Shown piece by piece: positions 1-14,391 of a stretch of DNA of 64,000 nucleotides (its first letter is position 1; each line of letters begins with the position of its first letter). Source of the stretch: Cokeromyces recurvatus. Its lineage: Eukaryota; Mucoromycota; Mucoromycetes; Mucorales; Mucoraceae. The stretch lies in contig NW_026251391.1 of the NCBI RefSeq assembly GCF_025118155.1, forward strand, positions 1,082,773-1,146,772. The letters run 5' to 3'. The position numbers were made by a program, and so were the translations under genes. The notes beneath the pieces were generated by a model that saw only the letters and a list, made by a program, of their open reading frames with translations, had not been told where the DNA came from and did no database searches.

Positions 1-1338
1 AGAGGGAATATTCCGTTCTAGAGTCTCCAAACGGAGATCATTGCAATGGCTGCTGATGGTCAAGAGAGATTTTTAGCTCAAAAGAAGATATCGAATGGGC
101 AATGCTTTGAATAACTTTTAAAACCCTTTTGGAATGCTACCGTTCCTCGTCTTGATTTATTATCTTCCGTCATCTAAAGTAGCCTCTCGTCTTGCTTTCA
201 CCATTTGAACTAGTTTAAATCAACAACTTTTATCTGAATGCATTGCCTCTAATATTTTTTTTATAGTAACAGCTAGCACTGGTCATGAATCCACATCTAG
301 ATTTTGTACGATGACATGAGATAAAGAGACAGGAGATGTTTCCATCTTGCTGACGATAGAGCAAAAAATGTGCAGAGGTATTAAAAGCGGATCCTTTGTT
401 AAACAAATATGCTACAATCATTCCACTCGTACAATCCGAATATATAACCTACTTTTTATTTTGAATAATAATAATAACTATTCGATTGAGGGAAGCGTTG
501 TTCTTTAAAAATATAGGTTAGGCTTTGGATATTATTATTACATATGTAAAGACTGACTATAAGATCCTTTCTACCCTTTTTTTAGTTATTTATTTAAGAA
601 TTGAAGAAGAAGCAAAAAAAAAAAAAGAAATTAAGAAACAAATGGTTTTTCAAACTAACATAAATGTTATTGCTCAACAAAGATAGTAGGAAGAAAAAAA
701 AATAGTATTTATATTCTGCATATGTGCGTGTGTATACATTTATGATTGTTTTCATTACAATCACAACAGCAAAACTATTAAAATTAAAACAAAGATGTGC
801 ACCACTCAGACTATTCCCTAATTACATACATACATACACACCCACTCACTATCTCGATATATTTATATACATATTTGGAATTCAATATGTCTTGTTATGA
901 AGAGAGAGAGAGAAAAGCCATTGTCTTGTATTAAGTAAGTAAGTCTACTTTATAATACGCTCTACTAACTGATTCCTTATAGAACATTCGCATATGTTTC
1001 TAATTTAAGACTCTTTCTCTCTCTCTCCTTATTTCTGATGCAAGAAGAAGATTTATTTGCTACAAATGTCGGGAATATAAATCATTATAATAAAAAGAAA
1101 TCAACAAAAAAAAAAAATCCTCTTTTCATTATTATAATTTTTTTTTTTTTCCTTCGATAGACGTATTATTATTCTGGTTGATTTAAAGCTTATTTAGGCT
1201 ATTAAAGAAACAGAAAGATAGATAGATAGATTAATTATTCAAGTTAGATTCACGTATTTTATTTATATCCATTGACTACAAATCAAATAACAACAAAAGG
1301 GAAAGAAATTTTATTCCTTACACTACATAATAATAAAA
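1..1338. other. intergenic, no gene seen
   Basis: No convincing coding region. A 22-codon ORF near 46 and a 63-codon minus ORF at 230-421 lack any recognisable motif. The stretch is AT-rich with short A/T runs, small GA/CT runs near 900 and 1015, and a GATA-type microsatellite near 1215. The last 100 bases probably include the promoter and 5' leader of the kinase gene that follows. Confidence 0.5.
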
Positions 1339-3042
<1,704 letters not shown>

Positions 3043-3282
3043 ATCATTTGTAATATTTACCATTTATTTATTCAAATAAATAATTTGTAAATATTTTATT
3101 GTAATTAAAAATAAAAAATTTCCGCTAGAAACACACAACACACACACATACGCATATAAATGTATATTTGTATACTTTAAGTCTGACAACAACGCTGTTG
3201 TAAAATTCTTATAAAACATAATAATTTGTGTGTTTACTTTTATTTTTATTGTTTTTTTTTTCTTTTCTTTTTTTTTTTCATC

Positions 3283-5031
3283 ATGAATAATAATGATGAA
3301 GATTCAAAATATTTTACATTAACGGGTGCCTTAATGGCAGTTCTTTGTGTTTATGTTCTTTTGGGACGATTAATAGGAATGTATGTATTTGATCGTACAG
3401 GAAGTACAGGTTTACGAAGAAGATTGATGGTGCAAGTAGTCGTGTTGGGTGATATTGGTCGTTCACCGCGAATGCGTTATCATGCTACATCATTAGCAGA
3501 ATCAGGATGTACAGTTGACTTGATTGGTTATACAGGTAAAGGAAAAAAATAAATAAAAATAAAAATAAAATTTGAAAGAGTCAATTGTATATATATAAAT
3601 TAACATATTATTATTATAGAAACCAATCCTGGAGCAAGAGTTACTGTGAATCGACACATTCGTATAAGACGTATTCGACAAGCATGGTCTATTCCTGAAG
3701 GATATCCTAAATTATGTTATTTAATATGGGCTCCCTTTAAGGCCATCTTTTTAACTCTACAACTCTTTTGGGTAATGGCTTGTATTTCTCAAAAGCCTGA
3801 TTTTATTATTATTCAGGTAAGAAAGAGGGAAAAAAAAAAAGAAATATACGTGTAACGTTTTCCCTTTTGTGTTTCTATAGAATCCACCTTCAATACCTAC
3901 ATTAATCATTGGCAAATTGGTTGCCATTTTACGTAAATCATGGTTTATTATTGATTGGCATAATTTTGGTTACTCGATTTTAGGTCTAAAATTTGGTATG
4001 GAACATAAGATAGTACGTTTAGCAAGATGGTATGAACAAAGATACGGTAAATCTGCCTTTGCCCATTTAACTGTCACAGATGCAATGCATCGAGAACTTG
4101 AAGAACACTGGCAAGTACAAGGAAAGATCTTGACGGTGCGTGATAAACCTCAATCTGATTTTAGACGACTTGATATTCAACACATTCATCGCCATTTTAG
4201 TGGATCGCTTGGCTTCATTGAACAACTTGTAAAGGAGACTACAGACGATGGAGAAAAGTTTTTAGGAAATTACAATGATCCGAAAAGGGGGACCTTATTG
4301 ACTGACATTGAGGAAAATCAATTGGTTTGGAGACAAGAACGACCGAAATTAATCGTCTCCTCTACCTCTTGGACAGAAGATGAAGATTTTTCAATCTTGT
4401 TAAAGGCCATTGAATTATATGAAGCCAATGCAAAACCAACTGATCCTCGCTTATTATTTGTCATCACCGGTCATGGGCCTCAAAAGAAATTTTATCAAGA
4501 AAAGATAAAAGGGATGGCATTGAAAAAGACCCGAATTATTACAGCTTGGTTGGAGACGGTAGATTATCCTTTATTACTTGGAAGTGCAGATTTAGGTGTT
4601 TCATTACATACAAGTTCAAGTGGTCTGGATTTACCTATGAAAGTAGTAGATATGTTTGGATGTGGTTTACCTGTTTGTGCTATTACATTTCCATGGTAAA
4701 AAAAAAAATAACATGCCCAGTTTATTTTATACTTGAAATCACTTATTGTCTTTTATTTTAGTTTGGATGAATTAGTTCATGATGGTAAAAACGGTCTTGT
4801 ATTTCAAAACAGTCAAGATTTATCAGAACAATTTATGGTAATTTGTATCTATTCCTCACTACAATACATGATATATTAACTTTATTTTTTAAAAAGGAAT
4901 TATTTGTCAAAAACCCTAAAAAACTGGATGAATTTAGAGCTAATATCATTGAAGAATATTCAAATAATACATGGCAAAGACAGTATAAAGACCTTTTAGA
5001 AAAGTTATTTAACCAGGAGTTTAATTTTTAA
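3283..5031 (+). CDS. ALG1: ALG1 chitobiosyldiphosphodolichol beta-1,4-mannosyltransferase
   Basis: Five exons (3283-3535, 3620-3816, 3881-4695, 4762-4837, 4897-5031) give 491 residues, about the family length. ALG1 adds the first mannose to GlcNAc2-PP-dolichol on the cytosolic ER face in N-glycan synthesis. The protein has one N-terminal membrane helix (about residues 13-33), a Rossmann-like N-terminal half with [12 protein letters not shown] and DWHNFGYS, and a C-terminal nucleotide-sugar half with [20 protein letters not shown] and [20 protein letters not shown], all characteristic of ALG1. I chose the ATG at 3283 over an upstream in-frame ATG at 3226 because the latter would add a run of Phe/Tyr encoded by a T-rich leader. 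All introns are GT-AG. Confidence 0.94.
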
Positions 5032-5171
5032 TAATATCGATTCTATTATTGCTGCTAAAGTAGTGATTTGTTATTTAATACGCTTATGTAGTACGACTTT
5101 TTTTTTTTCATTTTAGTACAGAATAAAATTTTGTTTTATTATACAACTTTATCTCCTCCTACTACCCCTTC

Positions 5172-5203
<32 letters not shown>

Positions 5204-6136
5204 CTTTCTTTCTTTTATAAAGGGGAAGGGAAACTTTAGCAATGCTTAAAATAACAGCCTTTTTTTTTTAATAGTAAATTAGAAATAAAGTACATTTATT
5301 TTAACGGATTATTATGACTGCTGTACATAACAAGGTTAAACTCTTGTTGACCTTCTCTATTTTAGGATAAATAATTATTTTTCTTTTGCATCATAGGAAA
5401 AAAAAAGTAGAGAAAGGTGATGACATAATATTAATAATAAGAGAAAAGGATCTATTCGGAAAAAAAAAAAAGAAAAAAAAAAGAGCCCCTTTCCTAATGA
5501 AAATCAATCTCGTTTTGGCAGTGAAGAGCTTATTAGTGTTATTCCATTAAATATATATAACTTTATGAGCTAATTTTCCTTTTTATTATAAACAAAAAAA
5601 AAAGGGGGGGACAGTTTCCTTATATAGACTTGGAAACTTATTTCATTTTGCCATAAATATGTTAACAAATATAAAATAATGAGAGTAACATTAAACAAGG
5701 AGATGGGATTCATATAAAACGAATCAAGAAATAGTATACTGTACTCTACTCTATTCTTCCTTTACAAATATTCATGTGTATAAAGATGTCTCTCTTTTAT
5801 CAATTAAATTAAATTAAAACTATATATTTATCACCTTTATTTTTTTTTTTTTATTATTCTTGTATTTTCTATGATATAAAAGTAAATTTATTTCTATGGT
5901 TTCCAACTTGTACAACGTTAAGCTCCATTATCCGGATTGGTTATTCCGATAGTAATTTATTTAGTTAAAAATATGTATTTATTTATAATATTTTTCCCTC
6001 TTTCTATCTATAAACTTCATTTCTTTTATATATACACATATATCATAGAAAATAGTGAGGAAAAAAAAAACTTTTTCATACATATATTTCAAATCCTTTC
6101 CTTAAACATTATCTTTTTTTTTTTTTTTTTTTTTAA
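5032..6136. other. intergenic, low-complexity
   Basis: No coding region seen. It contains a poly(T) run of roughly 30 at about 5176-5206, several A8-A11 runs, and the T-rich leader directly before the methyltransferase ATG. The 3' end of ALG1 and the promoter of the next gene must lie here. Confidence 0.5.
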
Positions 6137-7399
6137 ATGGGAAATCAAGCTAGTAAAGTAATTGAAAAAACCAAAGAACGAAAGCATACAACGAAAAGCA
6201 ATCGAAGACGAAGTACGATTACTTTAGGAGGGAAACCACACTCGTCAGCAACACATGGTATTATGATTAAAGGGCAAAAGACGACGATAGCCAACTATGA
6301 TTGGGTGGATGAACATAACGCTATCCAATTAATGCCACCACCACCGCAGCCCAAGTCAAGAAGACAATCGATTAGTGAATTCTTTTCAGGTCGTAAAAAG
6401 AGTCTTGTACAAGATGATTTTAGAGAATATGATCGACTTCAAAGACAGGTAAAATAAGAAAAGAAAAAAAAGAAGAGAATAGGATAATAATGAAATATGA
6501 ATAGCATTATTTATTAAAAAGTGCTCGTAAATCAAATACATGGGCTCAATTACATGATGATATGACGATTGTAGATGCTGGTACTGGGAATGGTATTTGG
6601 GCCCTGGAGATAGCTTCAGAATATATGAATTCAAAAGTCGTTGGCTTTGATTTACGACCTCCTTCTGAACATCAACAAGGGAAACCAAAAAATTTACATT
6701 TCTATGAAGCAGATATTACAAAAATGTGGCCTTTAGACTCTAATTCGGTTGACTTGTAAAAGAAAAAAGAAAAAAAAACGGAATTATCATTACATGAATT
6801 CATTCATTTTTATTTTTATTAGTGTATTTCAAAGAAATATGGGACAAAATATACAAAAAGATCAATGGAGACATGTATTTCATGAAATGTTTCGAGTCCT
6901 TAAGCCAGGTGGTACAATTGAATTACTTGAAGCTGATTTATGGCATCATAATCCCGGACCAGTTCAAAAGGCATTCGATGAATTTTATCAATCTCAATGT
7001 ACAGAAAATAATTTAGACTTTACTTTTACAGAAACAATCATTCAAAAAGAACTTGAATCAAATGGCTTTGAAGAAATAGATCATCGCACATTAGATATAC
7101 CCATTGGTGAATGGCCACAAGAATCAGGTAACTCTTTTGTATTTATTCATGTATATATATATATATTTACTCTTACAATAAATCATCTTATAAATGCGAT
7201 AGAATTGAAACAGTTTGGTTTTATCAATAAAGAAATTCAAAAAGCATCACTTCGAAATAGAAAAGGTTTTTATGTATCAAAATGGGGAATTACACCAGAG
7301 GACTACGAAATAGCTGTTAAAGAAGTATTATTGGAATTTGATGATTATCATGGATTTTCACGTTTTAATTGTTGGATTGTAAAGAAACCATCAAACTAA
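6137..7399 (+). CDS. SAM-dependent methyltransferase with N-myristoylation signal
   Basis: Four exons (6137-6448, 6505-6755, 6823-7127, 7203-7399) make 354 residues. The class I methyltransferase motifs are clear: VDAGTGNGIWALEIA (motif I, SAM binding), VVGFDLRPP (acidic end of beta 2), a segment ending NSVDFVFQR, then MFRVLKPGGTIELLE (motif III region). The first residues, MGNQASK, fit the N-myristoylation consensus (Gly2, Ser6, Lys7), so membrane attachment is predicted. Residues 10-105 are basic and Ser/Pro-rich, probably disordered. Substrate unknown. Related methyltransferases are multigene in Mucorales, as far as I recall. Splicing of exon 2 to 3 (GACTT / TGTATTTC) preserves the frame. 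Confidence 0.85.
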
Positions 7400-7783
7400 T
7401 TTATATGATTTATTATAGACACTTTATTATTACTACTATGCTTTAAACATATACATGTATATATAAATATATACATGTATGTATATAATACGATTCCTTT
7501 CATTCATATGTATACAATTTTATTATATAATAAAAATAACCATGCTTTATTATTATTGTTAATAGAGTATAGAGGAGGAGGAGGAGGAGGAGTAGTGTAG
7601 TTAGTGTAGTTAGTTAGTAGTAGTAGTAGTAGTAGTAATTGTAGTTGTAGTAAATTAAAAAATATAAACTTTTATGCATACATGAATAAATGAATGATTA
7701 CATAATAATGATATTATTATATCTAAATGATAATAAAATGTCAAACCACATAAAAATATATACAAAAATCCTATTTATATATA

Positions 7784-7822
<39 letters not shown>

Positions 7823-7986
7823 AAAGAAAAGTAATAAGCTTTCATCTTGAATACGGAGACCTTGATGGAATATGATAATGTCTTATCCTTGGCTATATAA
7901 TATAAAATAAAATCAGTATAACGAAAAAAAAATATAAAATAAAATAAAAATAAAATAAAAAAATAAAAAAAAAATTTTTTTTTTCA
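7400..7986. other. convergent intergenic region with microsatellites
   Basis: Lies between convergent genes. It holds a GGA run (about 7573-7592), a TAG/GTA run (about 7615-7637), a poly(A) run of about 35 at 7785-7820, and AAAAT repeats at 7930-7972. No gene is seen; two ORFs here are made of homopolymer sequence. Confidence 0.5.
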
Positions 7987-8607
7987 CTATAAATTTATTA
8001 CATTTGGCGTATTATTATTATATCTGTTTGTTGGAGCAGGTAAACGAGTAGAAGAATAGAAATAGGAGGAAGTTGCTGAATGATGATGATGACTGTTATT
8101 ATAAAATGAATTATCTGTTGATGATGAAATAGGAGCCCATCTACTCTTCTTTTTTGAAGGCTTTTCATTTTTTTGTTGTTCTTCTATTAATCGTTTTCTA
8201 TTCTCTTCTTCTTCTTCTTGTTGCTTTAAATATCGTTCTCGTTTTTTATTTTCTTCCTCTTCTATCATCATTCTTTTTATAAGTTGGAATAACTTGTGTT
8301 TCTCTTCTTTTAAAAGTTCGATTTTTTCTTTAATTTCATGACTACTCAAACTCTTTTTTTCTTCAATTATTATAGGTGATCGTGATCGTTCTTCCTCTAT
8401 CATTTCTTTCTTTTCTTCTGCAGGAGGTGAAGGTAATCCACCTACATGTTGTGGAAGAGGTGGTGGAGGGCTAATGCGAGGTAATTTTTGTTTACAACGT
8501 TTAATAATGACATGTTTGATAGCATTAAAATGTTGATTAGGTTGAAAATGGTAAGTAACGTTCTCCCTTTTTGATGTTTCTTTCAGTTCAAATAAAGTAT
8601 CTTTCAT
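7987..8607 (-). CDS. unrecognised Glu/Lys coiled-coil protein
   Basis: Single-exon ORF of 206 residues. Residues 1-45 look globular (an Asn/His/Lys-rich stretch followed by KRCKQKLPRI), then a proline-rich segment (PPPPLPQH), a charged Glu/Lys/Arg segment from about 70 to 155 with a heptad-like pattern typical of a coiled coil, a basic KKKSRW motif, and a Ser/His/Asn-rich tail with five consecutive His. The composition suggests a nuclear scaffold or RNA/chromatin-associated protein, but I do not recognise the family. An additional 5' exon upstream of 8607 cannot be excluded. The ORF is far longer than expected by chance in such AT-rich DNA. Confidence 0.55.
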   Translation of the reverse strand: MKDTLFELKETSKRENVTYHFQPNQHFNAIKHVIIKRCKQKLPRISPPPPLPQHVGGLPSPPAEEKKEMIEEERSRSPIIIEEKKSLSSHEIKEKIELLKEEKHKLFQLIKRMMIEEEENKKRERYLKQQEEEEENRKRLIEEQQKNEKPSKKKSRWAPISSSTDNSFYNNSHHHHSATSSYFYSSTRLPAPTNRYNNNTPNVINL

Positions 8608-9126
8608 GAATGATAACTATTTACAAAATATACAAAATAAAATAAATAAATAAAAAAAAAGAGAGAGAAAAAAAAAGAAAGAAAATAAATAAATAAATAG
8701 ATTATTCACACTAGTATATAACTGAATAAAATTTAAAAAAAAAAAAAAAAATACATATTTGTTATAATTTACCTAGATTTTATTTGATAGGTTTTAACTT
8801 TAAGTCACTATTTTTAAAAAACGTTATTTTTTTTTTTAATGTGTGTGTGAAAAATACAAAATAAAAATAATACACAATATTTATCCCCCTTTTTTTTTTG
8901 AGTGAATAAATATATAAATATATATAAAAAAAAAAACTTACTTTCTTTAACAACAAAATAGTAGAATAGACTTGAATTAAAACAAAAAAAAGTAAACACG
9001 ATAAAATAAATAATCAAATTACTTTCTCTATTCATTAATAAAAGCAATATAAAATAAGTAAGAAAAGAAAAAAAAAATTATAAAGGATGATTACAACAAC
9101 GATGATAATAATAAAATTTAGAAAAA

Positions 9127-9157
<31 letters not shown>

Positions 9158-9310
9158 GAGTGACTCCATGTTTTTTTTTTTCCTTTTTACAAGTCAGAAT
9201 TTAATTGTATTGGGCATGCTTTATTACTAATATTAAAGTAGTCTACTCAAATCCATTTTTTTTTGTTTTGTTTTGTTTTTTTTTAAACTTTCTTTCTATT
9301 ATAACTTAAT
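8608..9310. other. divergent intergenic region
   Basis: Shared upstream region of the coiled-coil gene (minus) and ISD11 (plus). It contains A-rich and AAAT-type repeats, a poly(A) run of about 23 at 9137-9158 and T-rich leader sequence just before 9311. The 77-codon minus ORF at 8814-9047 is Phe/Lys-rich low-complexity sequence and was not called. Confidence 0.5.
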
Positions 9311-9583
9311 ATGGCTGCCTCTACCTCAACAAAAGTGCTTTCTCTTTATCGTAATTTCATTCGTTATGGCCACAAATTTGCTTCATATAACTTTAGAGAT
9401 TATGCCAATCGTCGCTCAAGAGATGCTTTTAGAGATAATATGAAAGAAACTTCACCAGAAAAGATTGCTGCTTTTATCGAAAAGGCTGAAAATGAATTAG
9501 CTATCCTTAAACGTCAAGCTACTATTAGTCAAATGTATACCAAGGGTGAACATTTGGTTGTTGAAGTTCCACGCAAGAATTAA
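9311..9583 (+). CDS. ISD11: Isd11 (LYRM4), Fe-S cluster assembly factor
   Basis: Intron-free, 90 residues, the normal family length. The LYR motif is at residues 12-14 (VLSLYRNFIRYG), followed by the family's RDAFRDN segment and the C-terminal IAFIEKAENELAILKRQ-type helix. Isd11 binds acyl carrier protein and stabilises the cysteine desulfurase Nfs1 in the mitochondrial matrix, at the first step of iron-sulfur cluster synthesis. The N-terminus (MAASTSTK) closely resembles animal and fungal LYRM4, supporting this start. Upstream is a T-rich leader; the downstream 3' UTR is A-rich. Confidence 0.95.
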   Translation: MAASTSTKVLSLYRNFIRYGHKFASYNFRDYANRRSRDAFRDNMKETSPEKIAAFIEKAENELAILKRQATISQMYTKGEHLVVEVPRKN

Positions 9584-11147
9584 AAAAGAAAAAAAAAACT
9601 TCCTTCAAATGTGGATTTGTAATCAACAGAATATATAACATGTGTATTTATTAGAATAAAAAGAGAAAAACAAACAAACAAACCAGTAAACATATACATG
9701 TGCATAAAAGAGTATGTTTATTCATCATGGCTAGCTGATATTTAGTATTTTTATTTATTTCATTCCAATCAGTTCATCAAGGTTCCTCCTCCTTCCGTAT
9801 TGCCGCGCACTCTTTTTTTATTTTATTTTATTTTATTTTATTTTATTTTATTTTATTTTTATTTTATTTTATTTTATTTTTTTTTTATTTTATTTATTTC
9901 CAAGACAAGAAGGGAAGATGAGAATAGACTCTCTTTTTTTATTTTTGTTTATTGGTTACATGAACAAGTAAAATCTTCATCTCAAATAACGATTAATCAA
10001 CATGTCAGAAAAAAATAAATAAATTATATACTGCTCTTAGACAACATAGCAGCCAATAATAATTCACCTTTTTATTATGTCATGGATAGTATATTTTATA
10101 TGCAAATTACAATAGAATAAGCAAATAGAAAGATCCTTCTTTTTTTTTTTAAAAAAAAAAAGGAAAAAATAAAAGATGGATTGGATTTATTAAATTAAGA
10201 AAAGAGGGAATGACTGACAACTTCTTTGGGTAATGAAAATAAAAAGTCATATAGAAGAAGGCGAAGGGATAACTATTTGAGTTGAATAAAGTATTTGTCC
10301 AGTTTGTAGTAATGCTAGTCACACCCTATTTTATTTTTTAGCCAATCATAGCAAGGATAAGATTTATCTGTAGCATTTAAATGGGGGCAACTATAAAAAG
10401 TAGTGTACTTCTTGAGGTCATAGTATGATTACCATCCTCTTATCTTTAAGGAATTGAATAAAAATATAATCTTGACAGGACACTCCTTTACTTATATATG
10501 TTGTAGCAGTTAACTCTATCGATCTACTACCTTTTTATCAAGCGAGACTATCATATACCAATTTAGTTGTCTCTATTAGATCACTTCTTATAATATCCTT
10601 TTAACAATAAACAATTTTATTTTCTGACATAAATCATAGAGATGAGATAAAGTGGGGAGTTTTTTTTTTTTTTTTCTTTGGAAAAGTTCTTATAATATAT
10701 AAGGTCTTTTTGAAATCTTATCTATGGTGCATGAAGTTTTATTTTAAAGAAGAAATTGTATTTATTCTGAATGTAGACTTCTTGAAGTATTATTTTCTGC
10801 CAATAGTGTTGCCTTCATTAAGTTGGTCACTTTGTATACAAATTGAATCTTTTTTTTTTTTCCTCAAGTGAAAAGTGTAACTTGAGCAACATAATCAGGT
10901 TTACAGAGTTACGTATTTTCATTTCTAAAGTCAAATCTTTTTTTTTTTTTTTTTCCATTTCATCATTTATTGAAGTTAAATGAATTTTATTTCTTCATGC
11001 TGAAATTGAAAAAAAAAAAATACATTTGCCTCTTATGATGATTTTTGCATATAAAAAGGGCTGCTGCCACTTATGTATACATATTTATACTTTTTTCTTT
11101 TTCTTTTTCTTTTTTTTTTAATCTGTTTATCTATTCTAAATAGTTAA
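9584..11147. other. intergenic, with TTTTA tandem repeat
   Basis: No gene recognised in about 1.56 kb. A TTTTA pentamer array lies at about 9817-9893 and creates a spurious Phe/Leu/Tyr ORF. Several poly(T) runs of 10-16 occur between 10660 and 10945. The final ~100 bases are a T-rich leader for the next gene. Confidence 0.5.
9817..9893. repeat. TTTTA microsatellite
   Basis: About 14 tandem copies of a TTTTA pentamer with two interruptions. Confidence 0.9.
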
Positions 11148-12540
11148 ATGTTACAACGTCAATTTATTCTTCAATATCATGTATTTCAGGCTTCAAAGGA
11201 AATAACATTGGATGTTCAAAAAAATGTATTCAATAATATTGTACATGAAAATCATGTATTGTATCAGATGGAAAAAAGAGATCGACCTAATAATTTAGTT
11301 CGAATTTTAGTTGAACTTCATAAATTAGGAGGTAAAAATGAGTAAAAAAAATAAAAAATAAAATAAAATAAAAGCCATAGTTACATACATAATAAATATG
11401 AATTTGATTCTTCATTGTCATTACTGCCACTGTTAGCAACACAGGAACAACTCTCTTTTGCATATCAAAGGGCATTACTGAATGTAGAACATAGTCTTTA
11501 TAGACAACAAAATAAGAACGTGGTGATTCATCAAGATAATTGGCAGGAATTTCTCGGCCTATCATCGTAAGTCAATAGTAGGAGTAGTAGTGTAACGATA
11601 ATAAAAGTTCAGCAGCTAATAGGATTAAAGATATTATGGTGATTACTTGATATTCTTTGATCGACAATTATCTTTATTAGGACTAGAGGAGACATTAAAC
11701 ACGTATTTTTATTCTATACAAACTTCTATTGGATCTCAACTTCAGCCTTTAGTTCAATTAGCCTTTGGAATTGAGAATGATCTTCCAGAAATAATCACCC
11801 AGGCACTTGCATATCATGCGTCTTCTTATCTTGATGTCTCTTTTATTCTTCTTGACACGGATCCTATTTCTTCATCTTCTTCTTTGTTTAGGTGTAATGA
11901 CAAACAGGAAAGATTTGGAGATCATATTTTATTCGATTTCATTTCAGTAGATCCACGTTTTGATGGTAAAATTCAAGGAAATGATACATTTCAATCCACC
12001 CTCAGGCTTTTATTGAAAAGCAAAACAGATCTCATTAAATCCTATATGAAGGAATGGATAAATCAATCCATGACAGTAGAAGAAAGACTTGAAGCATTAG
12101 TTTATTCTACATTTTCCTTATTTAAAGCGTCTTCTTCTTTAACTAGTTATCAATTAGATTGGTTTCTAGCAGGAGATCATCTCATTTCTTCCATCCTCGC
12201 TATCAAACAAATCATTCCCGAGAAATATCTTGAGAATTGGCTTCATTTACAATTCCTTACAATGCTCTGTACATTTATAGCTCAAGGACGTCCAACTTTC
12301 ATCATGAATAATAATTGTTGTTGTTGTTGTTGGAATACATGTATTTCTAATGTCATACAAAATTCGTTGGATGATCCAAAATTAATCCTTACCTTAGCCT
12401 CTATTATTAAACTCCGACAACAGTTCTCTTCCTCCTTTCAATTCGTCGAACATTCTTGTTTGGAAATAGTTAATATTTTAAATTTATTCTCAACTCAAAA
12501 TGGTACATGGATTAAGAATGGATTAGGCTGGTTAAACTAA
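11148..12540 (+). CDS. questin oxidase-like family protein
   Basis: Three exons (11148-11331, 11437-11566, 11631-12540) join in frame to 407 residues. The pattern fits the questin-oxidase-like (DUF4243, GedK-type) family: an N-terminal VHENHVLYQM segment with a His, then LVELHKLGATQEQLSFAYQ, a W-x-x-x-LGLSSYYGDYLIFF segment, and SQLQPLVQLAFGIE followed by an Ala-rich helix (ITQALAYHASSY). Characterised members are Baeyer-Villiger-type oxidases in fungal polyketide pathways; most homologues have unknown substrates and no biosynthetic cluster is visible here. The exon 2 and 3 acceptors were chosen because they alone keep the conserved segments in one frame; the third acceptor (TTAAAG) is weak. 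A run of five Cys lies near residue 335. Confidence 0.7.
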
Positions 12541-13795
12541 ATCTTTAATATTGGAAAATAAAAGGATAATAATAGTATAAATCTAGACTTATTGTGCTAA
12601 AAAAAATAAAATAAAATAAAATAAAAAAAATAATAGGTTATTTTTTCTTTACGTCATAGGAGCATTACAATTGGTTAACAATTTATTAAAGAGTGTACAC
12701 AGTAGATAATAATAAGCATATTATTGTAGTCAACACATATTTATGTATATAATATTATCATTTATCATACTTATCAAGGATAGCGGAAAGTAGTAAATAA
12801 GACATAATTAAAAAGTATGATTTAGAGTGACATTGTAAATTGAAAGGAGCTACTATTTCAAGATTAAGCTTAAATAATAAGTTACCGGGAAAACAGACAG
12901 CAATAATATGATAGTCATACTTTTGTACGCAGGTTCCCTTTTATTGTTATTATTGGTGTCCGGCTTCAATCCTGTTATTGTTAATTAAAGTCAAAATAGA
13001 AAGGAATATCATATATTTATATGTATATGCAAGTCAATAAACACAACAGGAGAACCTTTTTTTTTTTTTATTATCATTAAATTTTGTATACTATACTATT
13101 ATGGCTCTCTTTAAACTTGTAGAATGAATTTATTTCTTCTTCTAATACATCTTTACTGACTACTTTTTATGCCTATTATTATCTTTCATAATTACTTATT
13201 TTATTTGCACTTTGTATTTAACTTTTATAAAAGCTGTAACAAGATAAAGTACTCTATTTTGTATATATATAAATATATATATATATTTTTTTTTTGTAAG
13301 AGTCTTGATAATAGCGTTTTTTCCACTTATCGCTATCACTAGAACTCTTTTCTCTCACTCTCTCCAGGAACTAGCAAATCATATACATTCAGATAACTGA
13401 TATCTTACACTTGGCAGAGAAAGTATTGTCTCTGAATCAGTTACTTTTATGAAAGCCCTGCTCCACCATAAATATCAAAGGAACTCATCTTTAGAATTAA
13501 AAAAAAAAGTATCCTTATGCTCTTGAGGAAGGGTTTGTTCACATGAATTTGAGTTTTGATAAACGTGTTCTTTATCAGACGTATTTGATCACGATAGACT
13601 TCATATCTATCTCAATAGGTTTATTACATCAACGAGTGCTTATTTAAACAACAATGAATAAGAAGAAACTGTACTTTTACTACTCTTCAATTTTCAGCTT
13701 AATTAAAGATGATCATGTTAAAGAATAAATAGATTGATTGATAATGTGTCAAACTTTTGTTTGTTGAATACTGTCTCTAGATCAATACGAACTCA

Positions 13796-13858
<63 letters not shown>

Positions 13859-14391
13859 TCAAAAAATAAAAATAAAAATCAATAAAGCTAAGCCACCCCC
13901 TTTTCATTATTCTGAAGAGAGCTAATATAAAAGTTCAAATAAAGGTTTCTTCTTTAAAGACAGACATGATTCCTTTTTATCAGCGAAATGTATAGTATTT
14001 AGTTAATAAACTAAACTACATCATTTTATCTTTGCGCTTTAAGATTCAAAATTTACTATTGAAAATTCTTTTTTTTTTCTATTTTTTGAAAGTGTTCATG
14101 AAAACCTTTAATTGTTACTATTACAGGAGCATAATGTGTCTCCAAGTTTGAGATATACATGTATAAATGTATATGTATACAAATAGATATACACATATAC
14201 ATATTTTTTGAAGCTTGGTTCGATTTGAATAAATCATGTCTATGATGCATAAATTTATATGGCGAAGGGGTGTACGTATAAATGTTTTATAATTTTATAT
14301 TCAAAAAAAAAAAAAAAAATGTATGAAGCTACTCATTTGATCCTTTTTTTTTTTTTTTTTTTCTTCAATTATTTTAAGATTATAATAAATA
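12541..14391. other. intergenic, long poly(A) tract
   Basis: About 1.85 kb without a recognisable gene. The main feature is an uninterrupted A run of about 55 at 13801-13855. TA-dinucleotide runs lie near 13262-13287. The small ORFs at 13734 and 14056 are low-complexity. Confidence 0.5.
13801..13855. repeat. poly(A) tract of about 55
   Basis: Homopolymer of A with no interruption, far from any gene end. It could be a retroposition tail, a nucleosome-excluding tract or a site prone to assembly length error. Confidence 0.9.

Noticed and set aside
7690..7875. 61-codon ORF with a long Lys run
   Set aside because: Encoded by a poly(A) tract.
9800..10018. Phe/Leu/Tyr-rich 72-codon ORF
   Set aside because: Produced by the TTTTA microsatellite.
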